64,000 bases of DNA from Pseudisothecium myosuroides (GCA_951799445.1 OX637289.1:1583501-1647500), one strand, 5' to 3'. Numbered from the stretch's first letter, positions 1 to 14,654 are shown. Notes: generated from the sequence alone by a model not told the origin. A program made the numbers and translations.

Positions 1-1340
1 TTTCTATTCTACAACCTACCACACCTACGTCTAAAAGAAAATCCTAGAATTTGTAATGAATCAAAAGATGAATTTGTAAGTCAATCGCTTTGAGATGGTT
101 ATGGTAATGAAACCAAGCTAATTGCAAATGGTATTAATAGTTAGGTAGCTCACCAACGCAACATTCTCCCAAAAGAATTTGTACATCTTTGGCAATCCTC
201 ACATTGGATGGCAATTTCTCCTTGATGATGTCCATCATGGCATCTGCTTGGCAAAAGAGCTCAATAAAAAACATGAGCAATTCAACTTCACTCCTAAAGT
301 TGTTCTTAAAATCACAAACAATTTCAAAACAAGAATAGAGACCTTCAATTGTTTTGATACACGATAATGAAGCATTCAAGCAATTTCACAATTAAAAACA
401 AATCCACAACAATCAAGAAGCGAGGGGAAGGGAGGGTTGGGAAGTGGGAAAAAAAGAAGGGAAGGAAGGTCCTTACCTTTGGGTATAGAAGTAATTTTCT
501 TAGGACTATGGTTGGCACATACCGTATCCATGGTGCAAATCAAAATCAACAAGTAGAAAAAATGAAGAGTAAGTTTGATTAGAATTATCATTGTCACCAT
601 TGATATATTTATACATTCCATCTCCCGTCTTGTATACATATAAACACTCAAGCCTCGGTGGTGTACTACTAAATGATACATTATAGTCTCGGTGGTATGC
701 TACAAATGATGCACTATAGCCTCGGTAGTATGTGAAATACATTATGCAACAAAAATCGGAATTTATTCAAATAAGACCATTGATTTATATTAAGTTCCAA
801 GACAATTTAGGTCGATGAAGACCTATTGTCCAACCATACAAACACATAAGGTAGGAGGTGCACAAACGACCCATTTAAGAGCATATTGGCTTAAGATCTC
901 TTCTATGCAAATCAAAGCATTTTCAAACAAATTTTTAGGAAAAGAAGAAAGGAGACACACCCATCACATTTGTAATTTTTAGACAAATATTGAATCAAAT
1001 ATGATTTCCTAAAACTTGTTGCACTAGGGCGCTATTGAAGACTATAGGTATTGCCATTAAATGTCAAACAATTGTCCATCAATGGTGCAAATGGAGTCCA
1101 AAAATAAAGGCGTGCAAACCGTAAACTTGAACAACATGGTGCATGTAATTGCCTAAAGTGTCCCACCATTCATAACTCCACATTATTTACATTGAAATTT
1201 TTATCTTCTACACATTATTTATATTGAAGGAGTAAAAAAGCACTTCTTTTCATAAATTTACAATGAAAAAGTAGAAGAACCTAAAACAATCACTAATAAC
1301 TCCATCACCACCATCCAAGGCATTGATATTGGCCACTAGC
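1..1340 (-). repeat. Inverted segmental copy of 28.79-30.13 kb
   Basis: Read on the minus strand, this stretch follows 28.79-30.13 kb almost base for base, including the promoter and exons 1-2 of NC2-beta. It resembles that copy much more than the unit-A copy at 13.6-15.9 kb does, which suggests a recent inverted duplication. Similarity stops near 1340, next to an F2 transposon end at 1347. Confidence 0.85.
154..531 (-). pseudogene. NC2-beta (Dr1-type) gene, 5' part, exons 1-2, running off the window
   Basis: This is an inverted copy of the start of the NC2-beta gene at 29.6-31.2 kb. Exon 1 (531-477) encodes 18 residues beginning MDTVCANHSPKK. Exon 2 (243-154) encodes the first histone-fold helix with IIKEKLPSNVRIAKD and the ECCV end. 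Exon lengths (55 and 90 bp), phase and splice sites equal those of the other copy. A TATA-like box lies at about 604-613 on the minus strand. In the other copy exon 3 begins 276 bp beyond exon 2, so here it would lie left of base 1. Whether this copy is complete and functional cannot be seen; it is typed as partial for that reason. NC2-beta pairs with NC2-alpha on TBP and represses RNA polymerase II initiation (family knowledge). Confidence 0.65.
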
Positions 1341-1346
1341 CAACTT

Positions 1347-2399
1347 GGGTGATTGCAAGAAAGACCGACCATTTTTGGTAGCATTTTGCAAAACTGGTTT
1401 TTGTCCAAGCTATAATTTTTGAATTTAAAATCCAATGCCAAAAATAAAAAAATTATTTCTAGATGTTTTGATTGTAATTGTAACCCTTATTTTTTTTTTA
1501 AAAATTAAAAATCATTATGTATTTAAAAGTTAATTTCTCTAATTTGTCACACTTTTGACGTTTTTTTTTTATACTAGGGAGTATCCAAATTTGATGATGT
1601 AGAGCTGAAATTTTGGTGGTCTATTCCCACACTATTTGGGCATGTTCCATATGAGGGGCATCCAAAAATAAATTATTTTATGTCCTCCACGTTCATGCAA
1701 ATAGGCCAAAAAAGGGGCTCTATAGCGCGCACACTTTTGAACAATGAAGATGGTTTGAAGTTCATTCTTTTTGGTGAAATCTCATCACCATCAAGTCCTC
1801 ACCAATTGGCAATTTTTAGATTTTTTTGTTTCACTATAATTTATTTATTAAAAATTAAAACGTTGAAATACCCCTATTCTGGGACATACAAAATTGTAGA
1901 TAGAATAGGGGTATTTCAACGTTTTAATTTTTAATAAATAAATTATAGTGAAATAAAAAAATCTAAAAATTGCCAATTGGTGAGGACTTGATGGTGATGA
2001 GATTTCACCAAAAAGAATGAACTTCAAACCATCTTCATTGTTCAAAAGTGTGCGCGCAATAGAGCCCCTTGTTTGGCCTATTTGCATGAATGTGGAGGAC
2101 ATAAAATAATGTATTTTTGGATGCCCCTCATACAGAACATGCCCAAATAGTGTGGGAATAGACCACCAAAATTTCAGCTCTACATCATCAAATTTGGATA
2201 CTCCCTAGTACTAAAAAAAACCCGTCAAAAGTGTGACAAATTAGAGAAATTGACTTTTAAATATAAAATGATTTTTTAAATTTTTTGAAAAATAAGGTTT
2301 ACAATTACAATCAAAACATGTAGAAATAATTTTTAGTTTAGTTAAATTAGTTAAATATATATGTATTTTTAAATACATTGACAATAGTATCCTTTCAAA
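1347..2399. mobile_element. F2 inverted-repeat transposon containing a large palindrome
   Basis: It begins with GGGTGATTGCAAGAAA, the end sequence shared by the F2 elements at 15.0, 17.8 and 21.6 kb. The sequence CCAACTT occurs on both sides (1340-1346 and 2400-2406). The right terminal repeat is not recognisable, so the right border is inferred from that flanking repeat. The body is related to the interior of the F2 element at 21638-22369 but has been inverted and doubled into a palindrome. No protein is encoded. Confidence 0.55.
1440..2335. repeat. Near-perfect palindrome with arms of about 430 bp
   Basis: The left arm (about 1440-1875) reads as the reverse complement of the right arm (about 1905-2335), with only scattered mismatches and a centre of about 30 bp. 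The same 84-codon reading frame appears on both strands (1680-1934 plus, 1848-2102 minus), which is a by-product of the symmetry and not a gene. A transcript through it would fold into one long hairpin. Confidence 0.9.
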
Positions 2400-2406
2400 C
2401 CAACTT

Positions 2407-2899
2407 GAGATCTGTTGGCATTGTTTATAATTGAGACAAAGGCATAGCATGTCAGTAAGAAAATCTCTATCAAGATATGAGCACATCAAAGATAAACATT
2501 TAACAACCTAGCTTGTGTCTTATGTTGGCACTTAAAAATGCATCTTTGAAATATCCTTTAGTATTTTGTGTATCCACATTAAATGCTATGAGTACATACT
2601 TACACATATGTTTATCACCAGTGCCAAGGTAATATCTGCCTATGCGTCAAGTCTATAATAGTTGCAATGGGAATGAATGCATACAAGTATAGGCTCTAAA
2701 ATCCGCCTAAAACTTTACATGTTGGACCCTCAACTTCAAAGTGCGGAAAATATCTGCACCTAGTGCAAAGCGGCCCTAAGACAATTATAGACAAGTGAAT
2801 CACAATCAAGGACAGATTGATAAAGAACATTCAAGGAGTAAAATCACAATCTCTGTGTTCACTCTTCTAATTGTCCTAAGCTATTTTTAATTTAATCAT
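2407..2899. other. Intergenic, nothing recognised
   Basis: AT-rich DNA with no supported gene or clear repeat border. Confidence 0.5.
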
Positions 2900-2901
2900 T
2901 A

Positions 2902-3181
2902 GAGGATTTTTGGGCCTTTGGAAGACTGCATGTTCCCGGACTGTGAGAACTCTAGGAACACTGCCAAATCACCAATCTGATGTGGCCGAGAGACTGCCAC
3001 GTCAGATATTAATAATTAATTAATGTTTTTAAATTTTTTTAGAGGAATTTTTTTTTAATTTTTTTAATCTTTCTAATAAAAATTTAGTATTTTTTAATTA
3101 TTTTTTATTCTGACAATAGGAGGTTGGTTTCTAGCAACGGGAATAGTCCTGTAATAGTCTTCCGAAGGCTCAAATCTCCTC
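2902..3181. mobile_element. F3 MITE, TA target, 280 bp
   Basis: Terminal inverted repeats of about 30 bp begin GAGGATTTTTGGGCC on the left and match the right end at 3156-3181 with a few mismatches. TA lies on both sides (2900-2901, 3182-3183). Inside is a short palindrome around CTGATGTGGC / GCCACGTCAG (about 2977-3006). It is non-coding. A related element with the same TIR start is at 63534-63902. TA targets suggest the Tc1/mariner group; that placement is an inference. Confidence 0.65.
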
Positions 3182-3533
3182 TAATGATAAAATAGTAGAT
3201 ATAACACAATTGTTTCACACATAAATTTTGGACTAAAGACTTGGAGGCAAATAATTATAACAAATCTGAATCAACTCTTATTCTAAAATTTCAGAACTGA
3301 TGTGATCAAAAAGAAAACTTTTAGGCTCACAAAAATTAGTTTATGTATCAAATTTGACCTCTCATATGAATGCACCTACATCAACACTATCCAAATGTGA
3401 TGTTTACATTCAGATCAAAAAGTATCACAAAAATCTAGATATTGATTAGATAAGATGTATACAAATCAAAAACTTAGAGTCTATAAGACCAAATGTTTTT
3501 TTTTGGTACACCTACAGACAATACTACACCATT

Positions 3534-3812
3534 AGAAGGGATTCAACTTGTGTTAAGGGTTGCAAGTTCTCTATGTTCCCAAACTGTGGAAACTCTGCTG
3601 CAGCAGCTAGCCAACGTGGCAAAGCGATTGCCACATCAGATAATATAAAAAAATTAATTTTGAAATATTATTTTTGAAAAAAAAAATCTTAAATTTTTTT
3701 ATTTTAATAATTTAATACTTAAAAAATATATTATTTTTAATTATTATTAATTATTTTTACTCTGACTAGCATGGCTGGTTTCCAATCAGGGGAACCAACC
3801 TAAAACGGCCCT
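3534..3812. mobile_element. Degenerate F3-type element
   Basis: It has the same internal layout as the element at 2902-3181: a GTTCCC...ACTGTG block, a CGTGGCA/TGCCAC palindrome (about 3612-3640), an AT-rich block, then ACTCTGACTAGC. The ends are too decayed to fix precisely; TTAGAA near 3531 and TCTAA near 3813 are the best candidates. Confidence 0.4.
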
Positions 3813-3814
3813 CC

Positions 3815-4261
3815 TTTGTAGCAAAAAAACATCTAATGCCTAATGGCATATTTGCATTCAACATATCATGGAGAACGAGTTAATTCCTACAATTTCAACG
3901 CCTTTTTATCATCAAAGTTTCACTCAAAATTACCATTTCTATTGCAAAGTGTAAAAAAATTTAAAAACTATTTTTTCGCATATCTAACCATATAATCTTG
4001 TATTAGATTGGTATTAAAATGTGTGGAAGAAATTTTAAAAACTTTAACTATGTGGATTGTAAGATATTTGAGTTTGAAATAAAAAAAGATTTTTTTGGAA
4101 CCTTGCCTATCTAGTTTTTAAGGCTTCGAATCATTTTAGTGTAAATCTTTTGCACTATATATGTTAAATTTTTAAAAAACTATGCTGAAGAATTGAGTTG
4201 AAATTCAAGAATTTTTTTTCTTCTAAAAACACAAACTTACTTTTCATTCTTTAAAGGCTTA
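3815..4261. other. Intergenic, nothing recognised
   Basis: AT-rich spacer between two mobile elements; no gene seen. Confidence 0.45.
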
Positions 4262-4265
4262 TTAA

Positions 4266-5193
4266 CCCCTAAAGGACCGTTGTCTCTTTGGAGGACAAAT
4301 GAGATTTTGGGCAAGTACCTACGAGCTGAATTTTTGTCGTGATTTTTTGAAACTTTTTTTGAAGATAGAAAGACTCATAAGCTTTGTGGGAATATAATTT
4401 TTTTTCACAATCGATGCTTAGGAACAAAAGTTATGACCAAATAAGCTCAAAATAGAGGACAAGAGGTAGCAAAAATAAATTTGCAAAAATTTGAATATTT
4501 TTTTTTAATATTCTTTTCTTGTAGATTATATTTTTGTCTATCTGGAAAGCTTTTATTTATTTCATTTGGATTTGTTATGAGAAAGTTATGGACATTCTTG
4601 TTTTTTGGGCAGTTAGAGCATCTTCTTGAAAAAAATAACTTGTAGGATTCAATTCTAAATGCAATTTTTGCAATTTTTCAAAAAAAAAGATTTACATAGT
4701 CAAGTTCATTTACTAGAAAAATCTCACCATTGGGATTAGTGTATTTTTATTTTATTTAAAAGATATTAATATTTTAGATTTTCCTTCTATCTTGTACCTA
4801 CTTCTACTTAACAATTTTTTTAAGAATGAAAATTAAGTTTTTTTGAATTTTTTTTCTCCTAGATTCTCATCTCAATTTTCTACTACAAAGATTTAAAGCT
4901 CAAAACTCTATAGTGCAAAGATTTTAAGTAAAAAATGTTCAAAGTCAAAAAATCTAGCCACAATGTACTGAAAAACTTGGTTTTTCCACTTTGAACACAA
5001 ATATCTTGTATTCTGTGTGGTCAAAAATTCTGAAATTTTTTCCACACTTTTTTATATTGTTTAGGTGTAAGATCCTACGATTAGATGTGGAAAAAAAAAC
5101 AATTTAATTTCTTTTATACTCTTTGCTAAAGAAATGGCAGTTTTTAGTGGTTTTAGGCAGAAAAAAGGCCTCGATTGATCGATCCTTTAGGGG
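4266..5193 (+). mobile_element. F1 piggyBac-like MITE, 928 bp
   Basis: Flanked by TTAA at 4262-4265 and 5194-5197. It starts CCCCTAAAGGACC and ends GATCCTTTAGGGG, its inverted repeat. It is homologous over most of its length to the elements at 13734-14654 and 39201-40134. TTAA targets and ends starting CCC are the signature of the piggyBac superfamily (established knowledge); no transposase frame is present. Confidence 0.7.
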
Positions 5194-5197
5194 TTAA

Positions 5198-5764
5198 CCC
5201 CTTAAAGACCATGAGTGCAGATTTTGAACAATGAATGAACGGAAATACATCCCAAACTCACTGAAATGCATTTTTTCATCCATCAATTTTTTGATAAGAT
5301 TCTTGTATTAGTTCTTTAACATTTGCATAGTTCAGATTATGAAGATTTTGCTTTGCAAATATTCTATAATTCAAAAGGTATTGGGAGGTCTAGCCTCAAA
5401 AAGTAACTTTTTAAGTTCAAATAATTACCCTTCGAAAACAACTTCAATTTAAAAATAAAATAAAAAATTTCAAAAAACACTATGATTAGAACTTAGCATT
5501 GAACTTATAGAAAAAAAATTCTTGTAAAAATCATAAATATTCAATCTATAATTGGTTTTAGAAAGAATTTCTAAAATCTGGTTTCAAATTTTATTGTAAA
5601 ATATTGGTTTGTGCAATTGTTGATCTAACATCATGGATGTGATCTATAAATCATATTTTACAACTATTGTTTGAGAGTCATCATTAAAATATTGTTCTAA
5701 GTTGCATTTTATAAGAGATCTTCACAATTTTGGAAATCTGGACATTCCCCTGGTCCTTTAGGGG
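5198..5764. mobile_element. F1 element, short form, sharing a TTAA with its neighbour
   Basis: It begins CCCCTTAAAGACC directly after the TTAA (5194-5197) that ends the previous element, and finishes GGTCCTTTAGGGG before TTAA at 5765-5768. Its interior differs from the 928-bp form. No coding capacity. Confidence 0.6.
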
Positions 5765-5768
5765 TTAA

Positions 5769-6309
5769 ATAGAAGTAGGTGTAAAAATAAGAAAAAAACA
5801 AAATCATAAACAGCTCTAAAATAGAATTGCAAAATATTAATTCCAACAACAAAAAATTTCCAACAAGCAAATTTAACCATTTCAAACAATTTATATTGAA
5901 AATTTGTGAAAATTGTAGTAAAAAACAAATTCATTACGTTATTTTTTCAAAAAGTTTTTATGATTGCTTGCAAAATAAGAACTTCAATAACTTTTACATC
6001 AGTAATCCAAATGGATGAATCGAAGCTTTCTATATAGGCAAAATAATAAAATATGAGAAATTTTTATAAAATTAATTTCAATGTTTCTGTGTATTTTTTC
6101 TTGCTCAGCCAAATTGCTTTGGGGGATTTAGAGTGGCATAACTTTTGCTCCTAGCCAATTGAAATACAAAATAATATTACCATAAAGCTAATGTGTTTTT
6201 CTATCTTCAATAAAAGTTTCAAAAAATTTATGTTAAAAATTGAGGTTACACAAGCAACCTCGAAATCCCAAGTGTCCTTTGAAGGGACTTTTGATTGAAT
6301 CTTTAGGGC
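5769..6309 (-). mobile_element. F1 element fragment, reverse orientation
   Basis: The right side ends CTTTAGGG, with TTAA at 6310-6313. Read on the minus strand it follows the left half of the 928-bp F1 form, including the AAAGCTT and ATAACTTTTG blocks. Its other end is missing. Confidence 0.5.
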
Positions 6310-6508
6310 TTAAAGTTGGCAAATGTGACTCAATAGATGCCTAAAATAAAAAGATTCTTTTTTTTAATATATAAATCTTTGTTTTTGGACAAATATAATA
6401 TTCCTAAAATTCTAATGCCTATTTTTAGAAATATTTTTTTGCCAAACCAAACCAATGAGTGCAGTACTTTGAAAATTTATTATCTATTTATATTGGGTCC
6501 AAATAATG

Positions 6509-6776
6509 GATCGAGCTTATAGTTGTGCAACGAGCCTCTTGTGGAGGTAAAGCCAGGGGTCAATGTAAAAAAAAAGGGCCCCTATTTTGTGCCGTTTCTA
6601 GGGTATGTGGTAGACCCCTCATAGCTAATTTGGGACCTCTGATTACAAATATGAATTCAGAATTTGCGAATTTTATCATGCCTCGCAAATAAAAAGTACC
6701 TGTGTTTTCCCCAGGGGTAAAACGGGGGGGCAAAACGGGCTCCGCAGGAGGCTCGTTGCACAACTATAAGCTCGAC
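6509..6776. mobile_element. MULE-type MITE with 10-bp target duplication
   Basis: Terminal inverted repeats of about 28 bp start TCGAGCTTATAGTTGTGCAA and are essentially perfect between 6511-6538 and 6748-6775. The sequence CCAAATAATG is duplicated exactly on both sides (6499-6508 and 6777-6786). Target duplications of 9-10 bp point to Mutator-like elements. The 268-bp body is GC-richer than the flanks and non-coding. Confidence 0.7.
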
Positions 6777-6786
6777 CCAAATAATG

Positions 6787-7395
6787 CATGCCAAAGTGCG
6801 TTTGCCAATAAGATAAACTATGTTTATTTATAAAATTTATGTTTAGTTATAGTAACTGTAATTAGTACCGGCTATAGGTATGCATACCTTATCGCGACTT
6901 CCAACCCCAAGCCTGCGTTCCCACGACCGCCCACAGCCGCGAGCACTCTGTCAGGCGACGGAATCTCTCCATCTGACCGTGACAATCGGTCGGTCCACGA
7001 ACTCCATCACTCCAAGATCAAACCGAATGGCTGTCAATCACCACATTCCGATAAAGAAAATTAAAAAACTTAACCCCCAAAAAATAAAAAACAAAATCCG
7101 CAGATGTGCGCATTCATCGACGACGCGGAAGCAAGGCGATGCTGCGACTGAGATGCAGAGGCATTGAATTTTGGAGCCCTTGTTGCATTCTCAAAAGCGG
7201 AAAAGACACTGCGAGCCAAGGGATTGGAAGAGAGGATGGAGCCATCCATTTGGTTGTCAATGCTCCTTGCCTTTGCCCGGATAAGGCGCTGCACACTCCC
7301 AACACACAATTCTCCTCAAGCTCATCCCCCGGGCTCACAGAACTTCATACACTCCAGCTCCTCTGCTGCTGCGAGAATTTTGCACTGCCAATCAA
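6787..7395 (+). promoter_or_regulatory. Probable promoter and leader exon 1 of glycolate oxidase A
   Basis: This GC-richer stretch before GLO-A includes a C/T-rich piece at about 7310-7395 that fits a leader exon and runs into a GTAAAG donor at 7396. GATAA motifs (about 7050 and 7281) resemble light-related I-boxes, but no TATA box is obvious. No counterpart of this region exists upstream of glycolate oxidase B. The transcription start is not fixed by the sequence. Confidence 0.35.
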
Positions 7396-8103
7396 GTAAA
7401 GTATCTTACCCTTACTTCTTCTTCTTCTTCTTAGTCGTGCTCTTGCACTGCCGAATTGATTCGTGCTCTCGCAGAATTCGCGGGTGGGGAGTAGTCTTGG
7501 GGAGGTCGCTTGCCGGTTGTAATTTGGGAAGGATTCAAGGTTTGTGAAGCATTCAAGGCTTGTGAGGGATTCGAGATTTCGGTTTGTGAAGGATTCGAGC
7601 TTTCGGCTTGGAATCTGGGATCTTGGTTGTGGGTTTGCGAAATTTTGTGACATTGGGGTACTTTTGAGTAATTTTTTTGTTTCTTGAGCTGAGTTTGCAA
7701 ATTTTTCGAAGTATCGGGTGATTTTTTGCGAGATTTTGTGTGTGACGCGAGGAGATCTGTTGAAGGTTGCTGCAATGTGAAGAAATTGTAGGAGATTCGA
7801 GTTTTTGTTAGTGGCGGTATTAAGTTCCAATTTCGGTGTTCCTTGTGGATGTGGGTCCCGTCTGCCGAGGACTACCGGATTTTCGGGGCAAGTCTTATCG
7901 TGGATGTGAGGGAGAGAGAGAGAGTGCGGCGTGGGGAGCATGTTGTCGTTGTCATTTCGGTCAAGAGTGTTGGAGAGTACAATAATCCTCTTCGATTGTG
8001 TGATTCGATCTGTGAGGTTTGCAATCATAGTAAGTTCCGATGCGCAATTGCGAGGGACTAACGGTGTATACATTCTGAACCGGATGGGTTCTCTGTGTTG
8101 CAG
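7396..8103 (+). other. Probable 5' UTR intron of glycolate oxidase A
   Basis: A GTAAAG donor at 7396 and a T/G-rich acceptor ending TTGCAG at 8103 bound 708 bp, leaving a 95-base second leader exon before the ATG at 8199. The acceptor and the second leader exon are conserved upstream of copy B (acceptor ending at 23864). Only sequence evidence supports the splice; a cDNA is lacking. Confidence 0.4.
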
Positions 8104-8198
8104 ACTTTGATGGTGGGGCGATGAGGGTGAATTTGTAGTGCATAGTCAATTGTGAAGAACCCAGTGAGCTCTCACCGCGTTAGTTTTCGTCGCCCACC

Positions 8199-11534
<3,336 letters not shown>

Positions 11535-12467
11535 ACTGACAGGCTGCTGGCCACTCCAACTTGTACAATCGATCCCTCGGCCTTTCAATGCCATGCATGC
11601 ATGTTTGCAAAGAGGTCTAGACTTCCTGTGTGTACTAACTCAATCTGAAACAAACTCCCATGTCGCTGTAACTTCAATCTCTTCCAGTAGGCCTTCTCTC
11701 CCAAGCAGGTCGTCGTTCTTGGTAGCTGCAACACAAGAGTTTGCCTCTTGGTGTACTTCAGCAATTATTGATCAAATGAATATATTAACTTGTCAGTGCC
11801 ACTGTATTCAGTGTCTTAACGTCTTTGAATGAGAGTATTGGTCTTGGGTGCTTGTGCATTTCGTTTTTGTGGTGGTAGGGATGGCATTAAGTAAATCACA
11901 GCGGGGTGTCTTTGGGATTCAAGCAAATAAATAGGTAATTCGTTCAGTAACATGGAGAAAGGAACTCGTGTGAAAGATCATTTGCAACTTGTGTGAGATG
12001 ATCCTGCACTGTCGATTTTTTAATTTTGAACAGACGCTCTTGGACATCATGATGCTGGTGTGTCTTTGCTCCTTCACTTGTAAGGAAAGTACACGTAATT
12101 GCAAATTGTGTCACTATGCTCACCCTTTCTTTAATTTAGAACCTTAATCTAGGATGCTAGTCATATGAGATTTGTGTTATGAGATTTGTGTGAGATGAAT
12201 AGGAGGAAAATGACAACAATAGATAGAGGTTCAGATTTGAAGATGGGGTATGCATTGTGATGCAAAAAAGTAGGGGTTGTAATTAGGTATATTTATCTTC
12301 AGTATTTGGTGGAGATGGGCCTTGATTGCGAGATATTGGTGTATCTTATCCAATTTACTTGGTTGTTGGATTTTCACAACTTCAAAAAATTTTGCTTGTT
12401 GCTTTTTTTCAAGCCAGAGCCTTTTGGTTTGCTTAGTAATGTTATGGATGATATATTTTTTTGACAA
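11535..12467. other. Spacer downstream of glycolate oxidase A
   Basis: About 980 bp from near 11585 to 12570 have no counterpart downstream of copy B, where the flanks are joined at a GAATTC triplet repeat. It is either an insertion in A or a deletion in B. The first part probably holds the 3' UTR; no other gene is seen. Confidence 0.4.
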
Positions 12468-12469
12468 TA

Positions 12470-12555
12470 CTACCTCTGTTTGGGAATAGTGTATTGTATC
12501 CATTATGAGTGCAATCACCAGTAAGAATGGATACATTATTTCCAAACGGAGGGAG
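12470..12555. mobile_element. Stowaway-like MITE, 86 bp
   Basis: The ends CTACCTCTGTTTGGGAATA and TATTTCCAAACGGAGGGAG are inverted repeats, and TA lies on both sides (12468-12469, 12556-12557). The CTCCCTCCGT end is the classic Stowaway signature. Confidence 0.75.
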
Positions 12556-12557
12556 TA

Positions 12558-13245
12558 CGTATTTGTAGAAGATGGAGTGGGGATGTTGAATTCTATTTCT
12601 TATCTTCATCCCTAGTCTCCTGTTCTCCTGGTTCAACAAGTGGAGGTCCATGCAAACCACTGTCTCTCGTTTTGTCTCCTGTACTCAACGATTTAGAGGT
12701 CAATTGACCACATGGGATACCATTCATTGAGAGGTGGTATGGATAATGATTTTGTATTATAATTAAAAAAAAAAAGGTGAATGATTGCTTAAGTTAAAAA
12801 ATTATCATTAAAAAAATATTGGAAAAAAACTATACAAATTTTATCTTCTAACCATTATATTTCTTCTTGTATATCTCCAATGGTTGATTTGATTGAAGAT
12901 AAGGGAGCATGTCCATATTCTACCCATGCGTCAAGTAGTGCACCTACAATTATAACATGAACCTTCTTTAAAAAGACCGGAGTTTTTATCTATCTATAAC
13001 ATGAACTAGTGTGCCTTGTGTCGTTGCCACAACCAAAAAAAAAAAAGTAATTTTCTAATTTTTAAGATGCAAAAATAAGTCAAAAATTGATAACTTTCAC
13101 ATCACAGGTCCAAATGCCATGAAACAAAGCCCGCGCATCCCTCCTCATCGAGGGCTTTCTAAAAATACCATGCACGCCATTGGAGAACGCACAGTCCGGG
13201 AGATTTCAATGTAACAAACAAAACAAACAGCCAAAGTTAAGGTAT
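12558..13245. repeat. Spacer homologous to 27.17-27.60 kb, then a repeat shared with 62.7-63.1 kb
   Basis: The stretch 12570-12960 matches the region downstream of glycolate oxidase B (27170-27600), as part of the tandem segmental duplication. The stretch from about 13015 to 13240 (GTTGCCACAACCAAAA, GAGGGCTTTC, CACAGTCCGGGAGAT, AACAAAC runs) recurs twice at 62.69-63.07 kb. No gene is seen. Confidence 0.6.
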
Positions 13246-13510
13246 GGATTGTTACTATAGGAATGAAAACCGTCCATATTGTGTCTGTTATATAGTAGAA
13301 CCTCTAATAAGAGCTAGGTTGGATTGGTCTAGCACATTACAGCAGAGAGGTTATTACATTGAAAGAGGGGCATTGCATTCGTGACGTTTGTATGCAGCTT
13401 GATCTAGGATTAGCGTGACACATTACTTTAGATAGGTTTAATAGTTTAGAGATTGTTGCTTATTAGAGGTTTTGTTGTACGATGAATTGTTACTATAGGA
13501 TTGAAAAATT
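13246..13510. mobile_element. Small inverted-repeat element between direct repeats
   Basis: The ends AACCTCTAATAAG (about 13299-13311) and CTTATTAGAGGTT (about 13459-13471) are inverted repeats around 150 bp. Outside them, ATTGTTACTATAGGA is repeated directly at about 13247 and 13486. Non-coding; the superfamily is unclear. Confidence 0.45.
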
Positions 13511-13733
13511 GTCCAGTGATGAATTATTGTTGCATAATTTTATGAGTGATTGGAGATTGAGTTTGATTTAAAAGTAGACAAAATCTCAGTGAAAAAATGT
13601 AGAGCTGTGAGTGGTGGGACACTTTAAACCATTTTAGGCAATTACAAGCACCATATTGTTCAAGTTTAAGGTTTGCACGCCTTCATTTTTTAACTCCATT
13701 TGCACCATTGATGGACAATTGTTTGACATTTAA

Positions 13734-14654
13734 CCCCTAAAGGCCCAAAGTCCCCTCGAGGGACACTTGGGATTTCGAGCAGGCTCGTGCGACTTGAAAT
13801 TTTGACCTGATTTTTTGAAATTTTTTTGAAGATAGGAAATCACATTAGCTTTCTAAAAATATAATCTTTTTTTCAATCGGTACCTAGGAGCAAAAAGTTA
13901 TGCTACCCAAAGTCAAAAAAGCGGTTCACCGGGCAGAAAAAGAACCCTTAAAAAATTGAATTTTTTTAAAATCTTTTTTTTTCTTCAAAGATCATGTTTT
14001 TGTCTACATTTGAAGCTTTGATTCATTCTATTTGGACTCAAATTGAGAAAGTTATGGACAATCTTGTTTTTTGGGCAATCTAAGCATCTTCTTCAAAAAA
14101 CAACTTATAGAATTCATTTTTGAATGCAATATTCAAATTTTTTCAATTTTTTTTTTGACAAGGTTGAGTTTGTTTGCTAGAACAATCTCACAGTTGGGAT
14201 TATGGTGTTTTAATTCTATTTAGGAGTTATTAACGATTTGGAGTTTTGTTCAATTTTGGACCTACTTCTACTTAATAATTTTTTTATATGTGAAAATCAA
14301 GTTTTGACATTCTGAATTTTTTTTCCCGAATCCCAACTCAAATGTTCAACATAAAAAAAATTTAACTTTATGGTGTGTAGTGCAAAAAAAATTCACAAAT
14401 GGCCGTCAAAGTCATCTGAAATTGCAGGCCACAGTTCAAAAAAACTTCTTTTTCCAACTTCAAAATTCAAATGCTAATATCTTCCAATCCGTACGGTCAA
14501 AGTTCATGAGAATTTTACCACATGATATGAGACAAGTGAAGTACAAGATCCTACGGTTAGATTCTAAAAAAAAAGTTGGTTTAGGGAGTAATCACAGCAG
14601 AAATGGCAGTTTTCAGTGGTTTCAAAGCCAAAAAATGCCTTAGGCCTTTAGGAG
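13734..14654 (+). mobile_element. F1 piggyBac-like MITE, 921 bp, with empty-site control
   Basis: It begins CCCCTAAAGGCCC and ends GCCTTTAGGAG, between TTAA at 13730-13733 and 14655-14658. The homologous sites at 29074-29077 (plus) and 1057-1060 (minus) have a single TTAA and no insert. This shows directly that the element is a unit that duplicates TTAA. It encodes nothing. Confidence 0.85.

Noticed and set aside
1680..2102. Two 84-codon frames on opposite strands as genes
   Set aside because: They are the same sequence read from the two arms of a palindrome inside a MITE.
7345..8073. Minus-strand frame of 242 codons opposite the glycolate oxidase A leader
   Set aside because: Low-complexity composition, no domain, lies over the leader and its intron, and is broken in the homologous region of copy B.
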